Below, piece by piece: positions 1 to 9,453 of a stretch of 64,000 bases of DNA. Numbering within the stretch: the stretch's first letter is position 1; each line of letters opens with the position of its first letter. The notes beneath the pieces were generated by a model. It searched no databases. It worked only from the letters and a program-made list of their open reading frames with translations, and was not told the origin of the DNA. Origin of the DNA: Caldicoprobacter algeriensis (GTDB lineage Bacteria > Bacillota > Clostridia > Caldicoprobacterales > Caldicoprobacteraceae); assembly GCF_023838525.1 (NCBI RefSeq), contig NZ_JAHUQD010000001.1:62001-126000 (forward strand). Direction: 5' to 3'. The translations under genes were made by a program, and so were the position numbers.

Positions 1-1607
1 GAACAGGACCTGGTGATGGGTTTGATCAATGGTGCGTGATTCCTGAAAACACAATAGTTCAATTGACCGGAAACCTGGGTGTTGAATGGTGGACGGCAAA
101 AAGAATAGAGCCGCTAATACTGCCAGAAGATGAATCGGGAGCAGGGGATGCACACGCATATTCTGTGCATTCGGATGGCGTTGAATTCTGGATAAATATA
201 CAGGATTTTGAATTTCACCATACATTAGATAAACCCCTCTACATAAATTCCACCAATATAAACGATGCATTGGAATATACATGGGTGATACAAACCGGTA
301 AAAAGAGTGAAAGGTTGTTCAATCCGGATAATTACATTGAAATATTCGATTTTCCTGCAACTGATGGAGTTGTAGTGGGGCATGCATTTAACAATGACTT
401 GGTCAGACTTAAAAAAGACGATGAAAAAAATATTATCAGACATGGTGAATGGGTATTGATAGAAAAAATTCCCTTCTATGGTTACAATTCTTCAAACGTC
501 GGATGGATCAAAGAAGAGTACGTAGTTGAATTAACCGAGGGAATGCAGCCTTTACAGGGCTTTATACTTAATGATACTTTAATCTATACTGAACCTGACG
601 AGAATTCTGAAACGCTCAATGATACATACCCCGGACTTGAAAACCTTCTTAAATACAATCCCATTGCATGCATCCATATCACTAATACAAAAGGCGACTG
701 GTTGCAGGTGAGCGCCGGCGTAAACTCTTTTACCGGCTGGATACAAAAGGATAAAATCTTTTACCGCATTACCGACGAAATAATAAATAAAGCTTATCAC
801 CCCGAACCTGATCTCGATAAATTTGTTTCAAAACTCCAGGAGGAAATTCTAAATAATCCTTCTTTTATCATCAAAGCCGAGGATACGGGTGATATATTTA
901 AACCCACAGCACAGCAGAGAAACGCCCTCGCAAGTTCTCTTAAAAGAGTTTTCGAACCTGTAACGTGGGACGGCAGTGTAATGGATTACAGAGAGGCAGC
1001 GTACCCTTTTTACAGATTGGAGTTTGAGAGAAATAATGTAGCACAATATGATACAGCCAACGAAAATGAGGCTCGGTACAGTATGGTGATTACCACTCAA
1101 AACAGCCTTTTGCTCCTGATGGATGGTGATATCTGTTACGACTATGGCATTGGAAGAGCAGGCCCCCCAATAAGGCTTATAACCCCGAATATTGAGTTCA
1201 TTCAGAAGATCAAAGAGTTGTTTCCGACTAAGCCAAACAACTCAAAAAGCAATATCAATTATCTCTTAAACGCTAAAAAGCTTAGATTTAAGGGGGATTA
1301 CTTTGAAGAAGAAACCTACACAGAACAAGTTCATATTAACAAGTGTGTAAGAGCCATAAGAAATGCGATGGGGCAGGAAATCCCCAGGGATAAAATCGCA
1401 GAAAATATAAACGGCTTAAATAGTGATGGTATAGATAATGGCGGTGATAATAAGAGAAAAACCTACCTATTTGAATTTGAATTCGATGACGGGAGCATTA
1501 TAGTGGTAACCTATACCGATGATTACATAGAATATAATGGCAAATACTATCAGCCTTTGAAACCGCCTCATCAGTTAATTCTAGAATTGTTTATAGCATA
1601 TTTTTAA
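1..1607 (+). CDS. SH3-domain protein, 5'-truncated by window edge
   Basis: The reading frame is open to the first base of the window (it reads ...GPGDGFDQWC before the first possible GTG start at 36), so the gene very probably begins upstream and only its last 530 or so codons are here. Two SH3b-like stretches are visible, at about residues 137-170 (EWVLIEK...VGWIKEEYV) and 218-243 (GDWLQVS...GWIQKDKIF), counted from the GTG at 36. The Gly-Trp-Ile pattern at the end of each repeat is typical of bacterial SH3 domains in envelope or cell-wall proteins. The remaining sequence is not recognised and no catalytic motif was seen. The signal peptide, if any, would lie outside the window. Function unknown; a cell-envelope role is only a guess. 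Confidence 0.65.
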   Translation, partial: TGPGDGFDQWCVIPENTIVQLTGNLGVEWWTAKRIEPLILPEDESGAGDAHAYSVHSDGVEFWINIQDFEFHHTLDKPLYINSTNINDALEYTWVIQTGKKSERLFNPDNYIEIFDFPATDGVVVGHAFNNDLVRLKKDDEKNIIRHGEWVLIEKIPFYGYNSSNVGWIKEEYVVELTEGMQPLQGFILNDTLIYTEPDENSETLNDTYPGLENLLKYNPIACIHITNTKGDWLQVSAGVNSFTGWIQKDKIFYRITDEIINKAYHPEPDLDKFVSKLQEEILNNPSFIIKAEDTGDIFKPTAQQRNALASSLKRVFEPVTWDGSVMDYREAAYPFYRLEFERNNVAQYDTANENEARYSMVITTQNSLLLLMDGDICYDYGIGRAGPPIRLITPNIEFIQKIKELFPTKPNNSKSNINYLLNAKKLRFKGDYFEEETYTEQVHINKCVRAIRNAMGQEIPRDKIAENINGLNSDGIDNGGDNKRKTYLFEFEFDDGSIIVVTYTDDYIEYNGKYYQPLKPPHQLILELFIAYF

Positions 1608-1619
1608 TTCTCAAATATT

Positions 1620-1649
1620 TTGAAATTAAAGACCAACATATAGTATAAT
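1620..1649 (+). promoter_or_regulatory. Candidate SigA promoter of rqcH
   Basis: TTGAAA at 1620-1625 and a perfect TATAAT at 1644-1649 are separated by 18 bp. It would give a leader of about 130 nt before rqcH. Confidence 0.5.
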
Positions 1650-1695
1650 GGATTATCATAATCAGACATCATAATCCAAAGAATATCTAAAAAAC

Positions 1696-1755
1696 CTGCC
1701 AATTGGATGTGGCAGTTTACGGTGGAGTTGAATCAATACAACGATAGGGATTCAA
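1696..1755 (+). other. Two small inverted repeats in the rqcH leader
   Basis: CTGCC (1696-1700) pairs with GGCAG (1711-1715), and TTGAATC (1728-1734) pairs with GATTCAA (1749-1755). Neither is followed by a T-tract. They fold the untranslated leader but match no riboswitch I recognise. Confidence 0.3.
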
Positions 1756-1789
1756 TTCTTCAGGAAAACAACACAACAGGAGGCATAAA

Positions 1790-3553
1790 ATGGCTTACGA
1801 CGGTGTTCTATTGAGTTGCGTTATCGAAGAACTGCGCAGCAAAATACTCAACAGGCGCATAGACAAAGTTTATCAGCCAGAAAAAGACGAAATTTACCTG
1901 CACATTCGCTCCCGGGATGAAGAGCTAAAGCTGCTGCTGTCTGCCAGTGCAAATCATCCTCGTATCCACCTTACAAGGTCCACAAAACCCAACCCTTTAA
2001 CGCCGCCCATGTTTTGCATGCTTCTGCGCAAGCACCTTACCGGCGGCAAAATCGTGGATATAGTTCAACCTCAAATGGAGCGAATAGCCGAAATACTCAT
2101 CGAAAGTACAAATGAACTGGGAGACCTGACCATAAAGAGATTAATCATCGAAATAATGGGACGGCACAGCAACATAATACTGGTAGACGAAGACGGGAAG
2201 ATAATAGACAGCATAAAGCATGTAAATGAGTCAATGAGCAGGGTTCGCCAGGTACTTCCCGGCCTTGTGTACAGTCCTCCTCCAGCCCAGGATAAAAGGA
2301 ATCCTCTATCAGAAACGCCGGAGTCCTTCAAGGACCTTTTAAAATCGATGCCAACAAACAAGAAGGTCGAAAATGTCCTCTTGAACAATTATATGGGAAT
2401 CTCTCCCACCACAGCCTTTGAAATTGTATATCGGGCTTTGGGCGATAAACCAATTGGACCCCAGGAGCTTTCCGAGCAGCAGCTGGAAGCGCTATGCCGA
2501 TCGTTCATGTCTTTTTTTGATGAAGTAAAAAACAAGCAGTTCAGCCCCACCATGTTGAAGGATGAAACGGGTTATCCTCTGGATATCTTCCCGTTTGTTT
2601 ACCAGCAGTATCCTGCCTCTATGCTGGAGAGATATTCATCGGTATCTGAAATGCTGGAGGCGTTTTATTCAGAACGGGACAAGTTGGAACGTTTGCAGCA
2701 GCGTACCTCCTATCTCTCAAAGCTTATCAAGGCCAACCTGGAGCGCTGCCAGAAGAAGCTGGCTCTGCAGCTGGAAGAGCTCCAGCAGGCCAAAGAGGCC
2801 GACAAGTTCAGGCTGTGGGGTGAACTTCTTACAGCAAACGCCCATTCCATACCAAAAGGGCTGAAGGAGGTCAGTCTGGTCAACTACTATGACCCAAACG
2901 GCTCCACCATAACCATACCGCTGGATGAAAAAAAATCGCCCATACAGAATGCCCAGGAATACTTCAAAAAATATTCCAAAGCGAAAAACACTTTGGACAA
3001 GGTTTCCAAGCAAATAGAGGAGAGCAGAGAGGAAATAGATTATTTGGAGGCACTGCTCGAAAGCCTGGAAAAGTGCACCGAAGAGTCTGATGTGGAAGAA
3101 GTGTATCAGGAACTGGCCGAGCAGGGATACATCAAAAAGACGACAAAGGAGAAAAGGCAGGCCCCTGCCCCTTCAAAACCCCATCATTTTATCTCCTCGG
3201 ATGGGTTTGATATCTTTGTCGGGAAAAACAACTACCAGAACGACCGTCTCACCCTCAAAACGGCCAGCGCTAATGATATTTGGCTTCATACCAAAAACAT
3301 CCCAGGCTCCCATGTAATCATAAAAACAGGTGGGCGACCAATCCCCGAAAATACGCTGGTAGAAGCCGCGTTGCTAGCGGCCTATTTCAGCAAAGGCAGG
3401 AACTCCAGCAACGTACCCGTGGACTACTGCCCGCGCAAAAACGTCAAGAAGCCCAGCGGTGCAAAGCCCGGAATGGTAATATATGAAGGATACAATACCA
3501 TATACGTAACGCCATCCGATGAAAAAATACAGAACATCAGGAAGGTTAATTAA
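1790..3553 (+). CDS. rqcH: NFACT-family ribosome quality control protein RqcH
   Basis: A 587-residue protein with full NFACT architecture. The N-terminal NFACT-N part holds the MGRHSNIIL motif near residue 120, and E97-R98 stand where the Asp/Glu-Arg pair needed for C-terminal Ala tailing is found in B. subtilis RqcH. A central coiled-coil follows (about 290-440, rich in E, K and L), and the C-terminal NFACT-R part contains IWLHTKNIPGSHVII. The family binds stalled 50S-peptidyl-tRNA complexes and recruits tRNA-Ala to add degradation tails; older annotations call it a fibronectin-binding protein. AGGAGG lies 6 nt before the ATG. It converges with pyrE. Confidence 0.93.
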   Translation: MAYDGVLLSCVIEELRSKILNRRIDKVYQPEKDEIYLHIRSRDEELKLLLSASANHPRIHLTRSTKPNPLTPPMFCMLLRKHLTGGKIVDIVQPQMERIAEILIESTNELGDLTIKRLIIEIMGRHSNIILVDEDGKIIDSIKHVNESMSRVRQVLPGLVYSPPPAQDKRNPLSETPESFKDLLKSMPTNKKVENVLLNNYMGISPTTAFEIVYRALGDKPIGPQELSEQQLEALCRSFMSFFDEVKNKQFSPTMLKDETGYPLDIFPFVYQQYPASMLERYSSVSEMLEAFYSERDKLERLQQRTSYLSKLIKANLERCQKKLALQLEELQQAKEADKFRLWGELLTANAHSIPKGLKEVSLVNYYDPNGSTITIPLDEKKSPIQNAQEYFKKYSKAKNTLDKVSKQIEESREEIDYLEALLESLEKCTEESDVEEVYQELAEQGYIKKTTKEKRQAPAPSKPHHFISSDGFDIFVGKNNYQNDRLTLKTASANDIWLHTKNIPGSHVIIKTGGRPIPENTLVEAALLAAYFSKGRNSSNVPVDYCPRKNVKKPSGAKPGMVIYEGYNTIYVTPSDEKIQNIRKVN

Positions 3554-3563
3554 CCTTCCTGAT
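3536..3563. repeat. 28-bp perfect palindrome at the rqcH stop codon
   Basis: ATCAGGAAGGTTAA is followed at once by its exact reverse complement. The TAA stop of rqcH (3551-3553) lies inside. It sits between the convergent rqcH and pyrE, so a bidirectional terminator is the obvious role. However, neither side has a clear T-run and the loop would have to open by several bases. Confidence 0.5.
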
Positions 3564-3619
3564 TCAATACTTCAACTGCATTGCCACACGAAAAATCGTA
3601 CTATTTACAGCTATGCCTG

Positions 3620-4198
3620 TCATCTTCCTATATTCCGGCTGCCCGGCTTTACAAGAGGCAATCCGGTCTTGCATATCGGGCACTCCTCAGGGGCATACGA
3701 CTTGACATCCATGGATATCACCGAGTGAAACTTTACCCCGAAATCTACGCTGCCCCCGCTCCTGTCCACTACAGCTCCAACACCCACTACCTCTCCGCCG
3801 CAGTTTTTCACAACCTCCATGACTTCCTTGACCGACCCGCCAGTGGTGACGACATCCTCCACCACCAGCACCCTGCTCCCCTCGGGTATTTCAAATCCCC
3901 TTCTCAAGGTCATCTTGCCATCTTCTCGCTCTGCAAATATGGTCTTTACGCCAAGGCACCTGCCCATCTCATACGAAAGGATGATGCCACCTATAGCCGG
4001 GCCCACCACTATGTCTATGCGGTCATCGTTGAACTTATCAGCCAGCGCCCTGGTTATCTCCTCGGCGTAGCGAGGATATTGAAAAACCTTGGCACACTGA
4101 AGATATTCGCCGCTGTGCCTCCCGGAGGTGAGAAGGAAGTGACCTTGAAGCAGTACCCCCGTCTCCTTAAATATCTGCAGTACCCTTTCCCTGTCCAT
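3620..4198 (-). CDS. pyrE: Orotate phosphoribosyltransferase
   Basis: 192 residues. Converts orotate and PRPP to OMP, the fifth step of UMP synthesis. The PRPP-binding loop [13 protein letters not shown] is present at about residues 109-121, and the C-terminal [16 protein letters not shown] segment is typical of the clostridial/archaeal-like PyrE subgroup. It is the last gene of the pyr operon. A 234-nt spacer from pyrD is unusual in an otherwise tight operon. AAAGGGGAAAAG precedes the ATG. Confidence 0.95.
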   Translation of the reverse strand: MDRERVLQIFKETGVLLQGHFLLTSGRHSGEYLQCAKVFQYPRYAEEITRALADKFNDDRIDIVVGPAIGGIILSYEMGRCLGVKTIFAEREDGKMTLRRGFEIPEGSRVLVVEDVVTTGGSVKEVMEVVKNCGGEVVGVGAVVDRSGGSVDFGVKFHSVISMDVKSYAPEECPICKTGLPLVKPGSRNIGR

Positions 4199-4432
4199 AA
4201 ATCTTTTCCCCTTTCGTTATCGTTTTGTCTTAAATTGCGCTTTTGGACTCAATTTTGATTTTACTACAAACTTAACTTTCTTAAATGTAGCTTGATAAAG
4301 TAAGGCTTATGTATGTAGTTTTCCACGCGGCAATTGATCATCCTGTACAAATTCCGCTAAAAATGATGACCTATCGTTTTTAACAAAATTTTTCTCCCAT
4401 CGCCAAACTCGACTTTGCCGCCAACTTTTCTG
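4199..4432 (-). other. pyrD-pyrE spacer without a recognised feature
   Basis: A 234-nt AT-rich spacer inside the pyr operon. I see no ORF, strong hairpin or promoter of quality. It may be the scar of a lost gene, but nothing in the sequence proves that. Confidence 0.3.
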
Positions 4433-5356
4433 TCAGCAAAAGCTTTTAATCTCCAGCCCGCCTATCAGCTCGTTTACATCTTCAATGCCGTTCTGTACCA
4501 TATACTCTTCCAGCTGATTGACGATGTCGATACAGGCAGTAGGAGATATAAGGTTAGCGGTACCCACCCCAACGGCGGTAGCACCAGCTAAAAGAAATTC
4601 CACCACATCCTCGCCAGTGGTTATTCCCCCCATGCCAATAATGGGGATGCTGACCACCTGCGCCACCTCCCACACCATCCTGAGTGCAATGGGCTTTATC
4701 GCAGGCCCTGAAAGCCCCCCTACTATGTTTGCCAGTACCGGTCGGCGCTTTTTGGCATCTATAGCCATACCCAGCACCGTGTTGATAAGCGATATGCCAT
4801 CTCCGCCAGCCTTTTCAGCTGCAATGGCAATCTCCTTTATATCGGTGACATTTGGCGTCAGCTTGACCAGCACCGGCTGTTTAGCATGCGCCTTCACGCT
4901 GCGTGTGATGTCATACACCACATCGGGATGAGTGCCGAAAGCAACGCCTCCTTGCTTGACATTGGGGCACGAGATATTGAGCTCCAGAAAATGTATTGGC
5001 ACGTCCCTCAGCTTTTCGGCTATCCTGCAGTATTCATCGATGGTATTGCCGTTTATATTTACAATGATGCGCGTGTCGTACTTGAGCAGCTTGGGAAGCT
5101 CATGCTCGATAAAATAGTCAACGCCAGGATTTTGAAGCCCCACGCTGTTCAATATGCCAGAAGAGGTTTCAGCAATCCTGGGTGGCGGATTGCCCTTCCT
5201 TGGTAAAAGCGTCAGGCCTTTGACAGCTATGCCGCCCAGCATGTTTAAATCCACGTATTCGGCATACTCCCGGCCAAATCCGAAGGTACCAGAAGCAGCA
5301 ATAACGGGATTTTTAAAGGAAACGCCGCATATCTTAACGCTCATTCGGGGCTTCAT
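4433..5356 (-). CDS. pyrD: Dihydroorotate dehydrogenase B, catalytic subunit
   Basis: 307 residues, a class 1B FMN enzyme that oxidises dihydroorotate to orotate and passes electrons through PyrK to NAD+. Visible landmarks are [13 protein letters not shown] near the N-terminus, the [13 protein letters not shown] segment that includes the active-site Cys, and the glycine-rich FMN phosphate motif IIGMGGI...[10 protein letters not shown]. The start chosen (GAGGTGA 7 nt upstream) overlaps the end of pyrK by 23 nt, implying translational coupling of the two subunits. Confidence 0.95.
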   Translation of the reverse strand: MKPRMSVKICGVSFKNPVIAASGTFGFGREYAEYVDLNMLGGIAVKGLTLLPRKGNPPPRIAETSSGILNSVGLQNPGVDYFIEHELPKLLKYDTRIIVNINGNTIDEYCRIAEKLRDVPIHFLELNISCPNVKQGGVAFGTHPDVVYDITRSVKAHAKQPVLVKLTPNVTDIKEIAIAAEKAGGDGISLINTVLGMAIDAKKRRPVLANIVGGLSGPAIKPIALRMVWEVAQVVSIPIIGMGGITTGEDVVEFLLAGATAVGVGTANLISPTACIDIVNQLEEYMVQNGIEDVNELIGGLEIKSFC

Positions 5357-6125
5357 CCAACATCACCTCTTGGCTCCAGAACACTGGGCCGTCCTTGCAC
5401 ACCCTTTTATATTCGAAACCGCCATCCGGCGTACGAACAGCACACGAGCAGACAAGGCATCCCCCTATCCCGCACCCCATTCTCTCCTCCAGCGACATCT
5501 GACAGGGTACACTGTACTCCCTGGCTAATTGCTGGACAATCCTCAGCATAGGTGTCGGCCCACATGCAAACATCATATCGGGTAGCTGCTGGAGCTCTTC
5601 CCCGAGCACCTGGGTGACCAGCCCTCTTCTGCCCAGGCTGCCGTCATCGGTGGTCACCAACACGCGATCCGAAAGCATCTCAAACTCTTCAAGCCCATAC
5701 ACCGCCTCGCGGCTGCGAAATCCCAGCAACGCCTTAACCACCACCCCCATATCTTTCAACCGTCTCATCAATAACTTAAGAGGCGCTATGCCGCAGCCGC
5801 CACCCACCACAAGCGCGCTTTTGATTTCCCGGGAAATGGTAAAGCCGTTGCCCAGAGGGCCAAGCACATCTATAAACTGCCCGGCATTCATCCCTGAAAG
5901 AATGCGTGTCCCCTTACCCACTACCTGATACACTATTTCCACCATTCCGGTTTGTGGATGCACATCGTGTATGCTTATGGGCCGCCTGAGAAGCAGCGAG
6001 TTATCGCCCGGCACCTTTATATGCACAAACTGACCGGGATTGGCATTTAAAGCAATACCTTTAGAGAGAAATGCCATTTTATACATATGGGGTGCAATCA
6101 TTGTATTCTCCACAATTTTGCACAT
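5334..6125 (-). CDS. pyrK: Dihydroorotate dehydrogenase B, electron transfer subunit
   Basis: Electron-transfer partner of PyrD with an FAD domain (RRPISIH flavin motif, [11 protein letters not shown]), an NAD-binding half and a C-terminal [2Fe-2S] cluster motif ([15 protein letters not shown] plus a later Cys). The start is placed at the ATG at 6125 (MCKIVENTM, 263 aa), because AAAGGGG sits just upstream. The longer open frame to 6194 would run back through the hairpin at 6157-6189 and has no ribosome binding site. Confidence 0.93.
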   Translation of the reverse strand: MCKIVENTMIAPHMYKMAFLSKGIALNANPGQFVHIKVPGDNSLLLRRPISIHDVHPQTGMVEIVYQVVGKGTRILSGMNAGQFIDVLGPLGNGFTISREIKSALVVGGGCGIAPLKLLMRRLKDMGVVVKALLGFRSREAVYGLEEFEMLSDRVLVTTDDGSLGRRGLVTQVLGEELQQLPDMMFACGPTPMLRIVQQLAREYSVPCQMSLEERMGCGIGGCLVCSCAVRTPDGGFEYKRVCKDGPVFWSQEVMLDEAPNER

Positions 6126-6156
6126 ATCTGCCCCTTTCATCATGCTAAAGGCACAA

Positions 6157-6189
6157 GAGGCTCCGGCTTTTATGAAAGCCGGGAGCCTC
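6157..6189 (-). terminator. Strong hairpin between carB and pyrK
   Basis: GAGGCTCCGGCTTT pairs with AAAGCCGGGAGCCTC (one bulged G) around a TATG loop. On the coding strand it is followed only by a weak TTGTGCCTTT. It could be a partial terminator or an RNA-processing hairpin that sets the ratio of distal to proximal pyr transcripts. Confidence 0.4.
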
Positions 6190-6207
6190 GGCACTTACCC
6201 CCTTTCA

Positions 6208-9200
6208 TCACTCTATATCCTCCAGGGCTATAAGCTCGATCCTGGATTCATCAATATTCTGTTTCAAAATGCTCACAAAGGCGCGGGCCGTATCCAGGGA
6301 AGTCAAACAGGGGATAGAGTGTTCCACAGCCATCCTTCGTATCTTAAACCCATCGCGCTGTGGGATATGCCCTTTGGTGGGCGTGTTTATTATAATGCTT
6401 ATTTTGCCCTGTTGTATATAATCGCTGATATTGGGATGGTCCTGGCTTACCTTATTCACAACGCTGGCCGCCACATAATTTGAATTGAGCACATGGGCCG
6501 TACCGCTGGTGGCAAGTATGCCAAACCCTAGATTCTCAAAGTCAGCAGCTATGGGCACAACCTCCTGTTTATCAGCGTTTGATACGGTGATCAGCACATT
6601 GCCTTCCTTTTTCAAGTTGTAACCCGCCGCCAGCAGGCCTTTGAACAGAGCCTCGGGCAACGTCCTTCCTATCCCCAGCACCTCGCCGGTGGATTTCATC
6701 TCGGGCCCCAGGCTTACCTCTACCATAGGCAATTTTTCAAACGAGAACACCGGCACTTTGACGGCCACAACGTTTTTCTCGGGATACAAACCCGTACCGT
6801 ATCCTAATTCCTTCAGCTTTTGACCCATCATAGTCCTGACGGCCAGATCAACCATCGGTACCCCCGTCACCTTGCTGATATAAGGAACTGTACGGCTAGA
6901 ACGTGGATTTGCTTCAATTACATATACATCTCCATTATGCTCAATGTATTGAATATTGATGAGCCCTTTAATGTGTAACGCCTTAGCCAACCTGTAAGTA
7001 TAATCAAGTATGCGATCAACGGTAGATCTGGAAAGGCCTTTTGCGGGATATACGGCAATGCTGTCGCCGGAATGAATACCCGCCCTCTCTATATGCTCCA
7101 TGATGCCCGGTATCAGTATGTCTTCCCCATCGCATATGGCGTCCACTTCGATTTCCTTGCCCATCAAATACTTATCCACTAAAACCGGATGCTCCTGCTT
7201 AATGCGGTTTATGATCTCCATGTATTCGACTATGGTGTCACGGTTGTAGGCGATCTCCATTCCCTGGCCGCCCAGCACATATGAAGGCCTTACCAGCACC
7301 GGATATCCCAGCTTTTCAGCTGCAGCCACCGCTTCCTCTGCAGTGAACACGGTAGTCCCTGGCGGTCTGGGAATATTCAGCTCTTCCAGAACTGCATCAA
7401 ATTCCTTCCTATCTTCGGACTTGTTTATATACTCGGGCTGGGTTCCCAGTATTGTGTATCCCGCCTCATGCACGATACGTACTAACTTGATGGCCGTCTG
7501 CCCACCGAACTGTACCATAACCCCGTCTGGTCTCTCCATGTCCAGAACGTTCAGCACATCCTCAGGAGACAGGGGTTCAAAATACAGCCTATCCGAGGTA
7601 TCAAAGTCGGTGCTGACTGTCTCGGGATTGTTGTTTATGATAATGGCCTGATATCCCATCTTCTTCAAAGCCCACACACAATGAACCGAGCAGTAATCAA
7701 ACTCGATGCCCTGTCCTATCCTTATAGGCCCGGCACCCAACACTACAACCTTTTTGCTTTGACCTACATTAACAGCATTTTCCTGCGCGTTGTAGGTGGA
7801 ATAGTAGTACGCCCCAACACCGGAGTTATCGCCGGCTCCAGTATCTATGGGCCTGTATACAGGATATATTCCCCATTCTTTTCTTTTGCTTCGCACTTCG
7901 TCGGGCTTCATACCAGTAAGCCTGCCGATGGTCGCATCAGTAAAGCCCAGTTTCTTGGCCTCAAGCAGTGTGGACCTATCCAGATTTGCTCCCTCTTGCC
8001 TTATCTCGTCTTCAAAGCGGATAATGTTGAGAATCTTGCTCAAGAAAAACGGGTCAATGGCGGTTTTTCTGTAAATCTCCTCAATTGATATGCCTCTTCG
8101 AAGCGCCTCTGCCACCACAAAAAGCCTCTCATCCGTCTTGTAATCCAGCTGCTTGACGATTTGGTCATCGTCCATCTTAGCGATGTGTTCCATATATAGA
8201 TAATCCACACCCAGCTCCAGCGAGCGCACAGCCTTCAAAAGCGCCTCTTCAAAGCAGGCACCAATGGCCATGACTTCGCCGGTGGCCTTCATCTTTGTAC
8301 CCAGGGCTTTATCGGCCTTCACAAATTTATCGAAAGGCCAGCGCGGGATCTTGAGCACTGTGTAATCCACCACAGGCTCGCGCGCAGCAAAAGGTCTGCC
8401 TGTTATGCTGTGCCTTATCTCTTCAAGCCTGTACCCCAGTGCGATTTTGGTTGCCACCCTTGCAATTGGGTAGCCCGTAGCTTTGGAAGCCAAAGCGCTT
8501 GAACGGCTTAACCTGGGGTTGACCTCTATGACGTAGTACTGCTGTCCGTCGACGCTCAATGCAAACTGGATATTGCACCCGCCCCTGATGTTGAGCGCAT
8601 TGACTATGTTTATGGCAGCACGCCTCAGCATGGCATCTTGCTCTGGAGTCAGGGTCTGCGCAGGAGCTACCACTATGCTATCCCCTGTGTGGATGCCCAC
8701 AGGGTCGACGTTCTCCATGCTGCACACGATGACGCAGTTGCCTTCTGCATCCCGTACCACCTCATATTCGATCTCCTTCCAGCCGGCCACCGATTTTTCT
8801 ATAAGCACCTGGTGCGCCCTGCTCAATCGCAAACCTTCGGAAGCGATGCGCCTCAGTTCCTCGCTGTTGCTGGCCATGCCTCCACCCGTTCCCCCAAGGG
8901 TATAAGCGGGTCGTACAATGACCGGGTAGCCAATTTTTTCGGCAAATGCCAGCGCGCTGTCAACATCGTGTACCGTAAGGCTTTCGATTACCGGCTCTCC
9001 AATGGACTGCATGGTGTGCTTAAACAGCTCTCTGTCCTCGCCTTTGCGGATGGACTCCACATCGGTTCCTATGATTCTCACACCGTATTCATCTAAAAAT
9101 CCTGATTCGGCCAGCTCAACGGCCAAATTAAGCCCTGTCTGCCCGCCTAAAGTGGCCAGCAGGCTATCGGGCTTTTCCTTGGCAATAACCCCTTTAAGGA

Positions 9201-9417
9201 TTTGAGAGGTTAAAGGTTCAATATACACGTGGTCGGCCATACTGAGATCAGTCATGATTGTGGCAGGATTGCTGTTTACCAGCACAACCTCCACATCTTC
9301 TTCCTTCAGAGCCCTGCAAGCCTGAGTCCCCGCATAGTCAAACTCTGCTGCCTGTCCGATGATTATCGGTCCCGAGCCTATTACAAGAACTTTTTTGATG
9401 TTTGGGTCTCTTGGCAT
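6208..9417 (-). CDS. carB: Carbamoyl phosphate synthase large subunit
   Basis: 1069 residues, the usual length. Two homologous ATP-grasp halves start with KKVLVIGSGPIIIGQAAEFD and KKVVVLGAGPIRIGQGIEFD, joined by an oligomerisation region and ending in an MGS-like allosteric domain (from about 930). It makes carbamoyl phosphate from bicarbonate, ATP and ammonia. The glutaminase subunit CarA that normally supplies ammonia is not encoded in this operon: pyrF and carB are only 36 nt apart. CarA must lie elsewhere, or the enzyme works with free ammonia. Confidence 0.96.
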   Translation of the reverse strand: MPRDPNIKKVLVIGSGPIIIGQAAEFDYAGTQACRALKEEDVEVVLVNSNPATIMTDLSMADHVYIEPLTSQILKGVIAKEKPDSLLATLGGQTGLNLAVELAESGFLDEYGVRIIGTDVESIRKGEDRELFKHTMQSIGEPVIESLTVHDVDSALAFAEKIGYPVIVRPAYTLGGTGGGMASNSEELRRIASEGLRLSRAHQVLIEKSVAGWKEIEYEVVRDAEGNCVIVCSMENVDPVGIHTGDSIVVAPAQTLTPEQDAMLRRAAINIVNALNIRGGCNIQFALSVDGQQYYVIEVNPRLSRSSALASKATGYPIARVATKIALGYRLEEIRHSITGRPFAAREPVVDYTVLKIPRWPFDKFVKADKALGTKMKATGEVMAIGACFEEALLKAVRSLELGVDYLYMEHIAKMDDDQIVKQLDYKTDERLFVVAEALRRGISIEEIYRKTAIDPFFLSKILNIIRFEDEIRQEGANLDRSTLLEAKKLGFTDATIGRLTGMKPDEVRSKRKEWGIYPVYRPIDTGAGDNSGVGAYYYSTYNAQENAVNVGQSKKVVVLGAGPIRIGQGIEFDYCSVHCVWALKKMGYQAIIINNNPETVSTDFDTSDRLYFEPLSPEDVLNVLDMERPDGVMVQFGGQTAIKLVRIVHEAGYTILGTQPEYINKSEDRKEFDAVLEELNIPRPPGTTVFTAEEAVAAAEKLGYPVLVRPSYVLGGQGMEIAYNRDTIVEYMEIINRIKQEHPVLVDKYLMGKEIEVDAICDGEDILIPGIMEHIERAGIHSGDSIAVYPAKGLSRSTVDRILDYTYRLAKALHIKGLINIQYIEHNGDVYVIEANPRSSRTVPYISKVTGVPMVDLAVRTMMGQKLKELGYGTGLYPEKNVVAVKVPVFSFEKLPMVEVSLGPEMKSTGEVLGIGRTLPEALFKGLLAAGYNLKKEGNVLITVSNADKQEVVPIAADFENLGFGILATSGTAHVLNSNYVAASVVNKVSQDHPNISDYIQQGKISIIINTPTKGHIPQRDGFKIRRMAVEHSIPCLTSLDTARAFVSILKQNIDESRIELIALEDIE

Positions 9418-9453
9418 AATCCATCATCTCCTTTACCGTCTGCTATTTTTTGA

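Noticed and set aside
3581-4258. 225-codon open frame on the plus strand
   Set aside because: Antisense to pyrE, which has intact PRPP and C-terminal motifs on the other strand.
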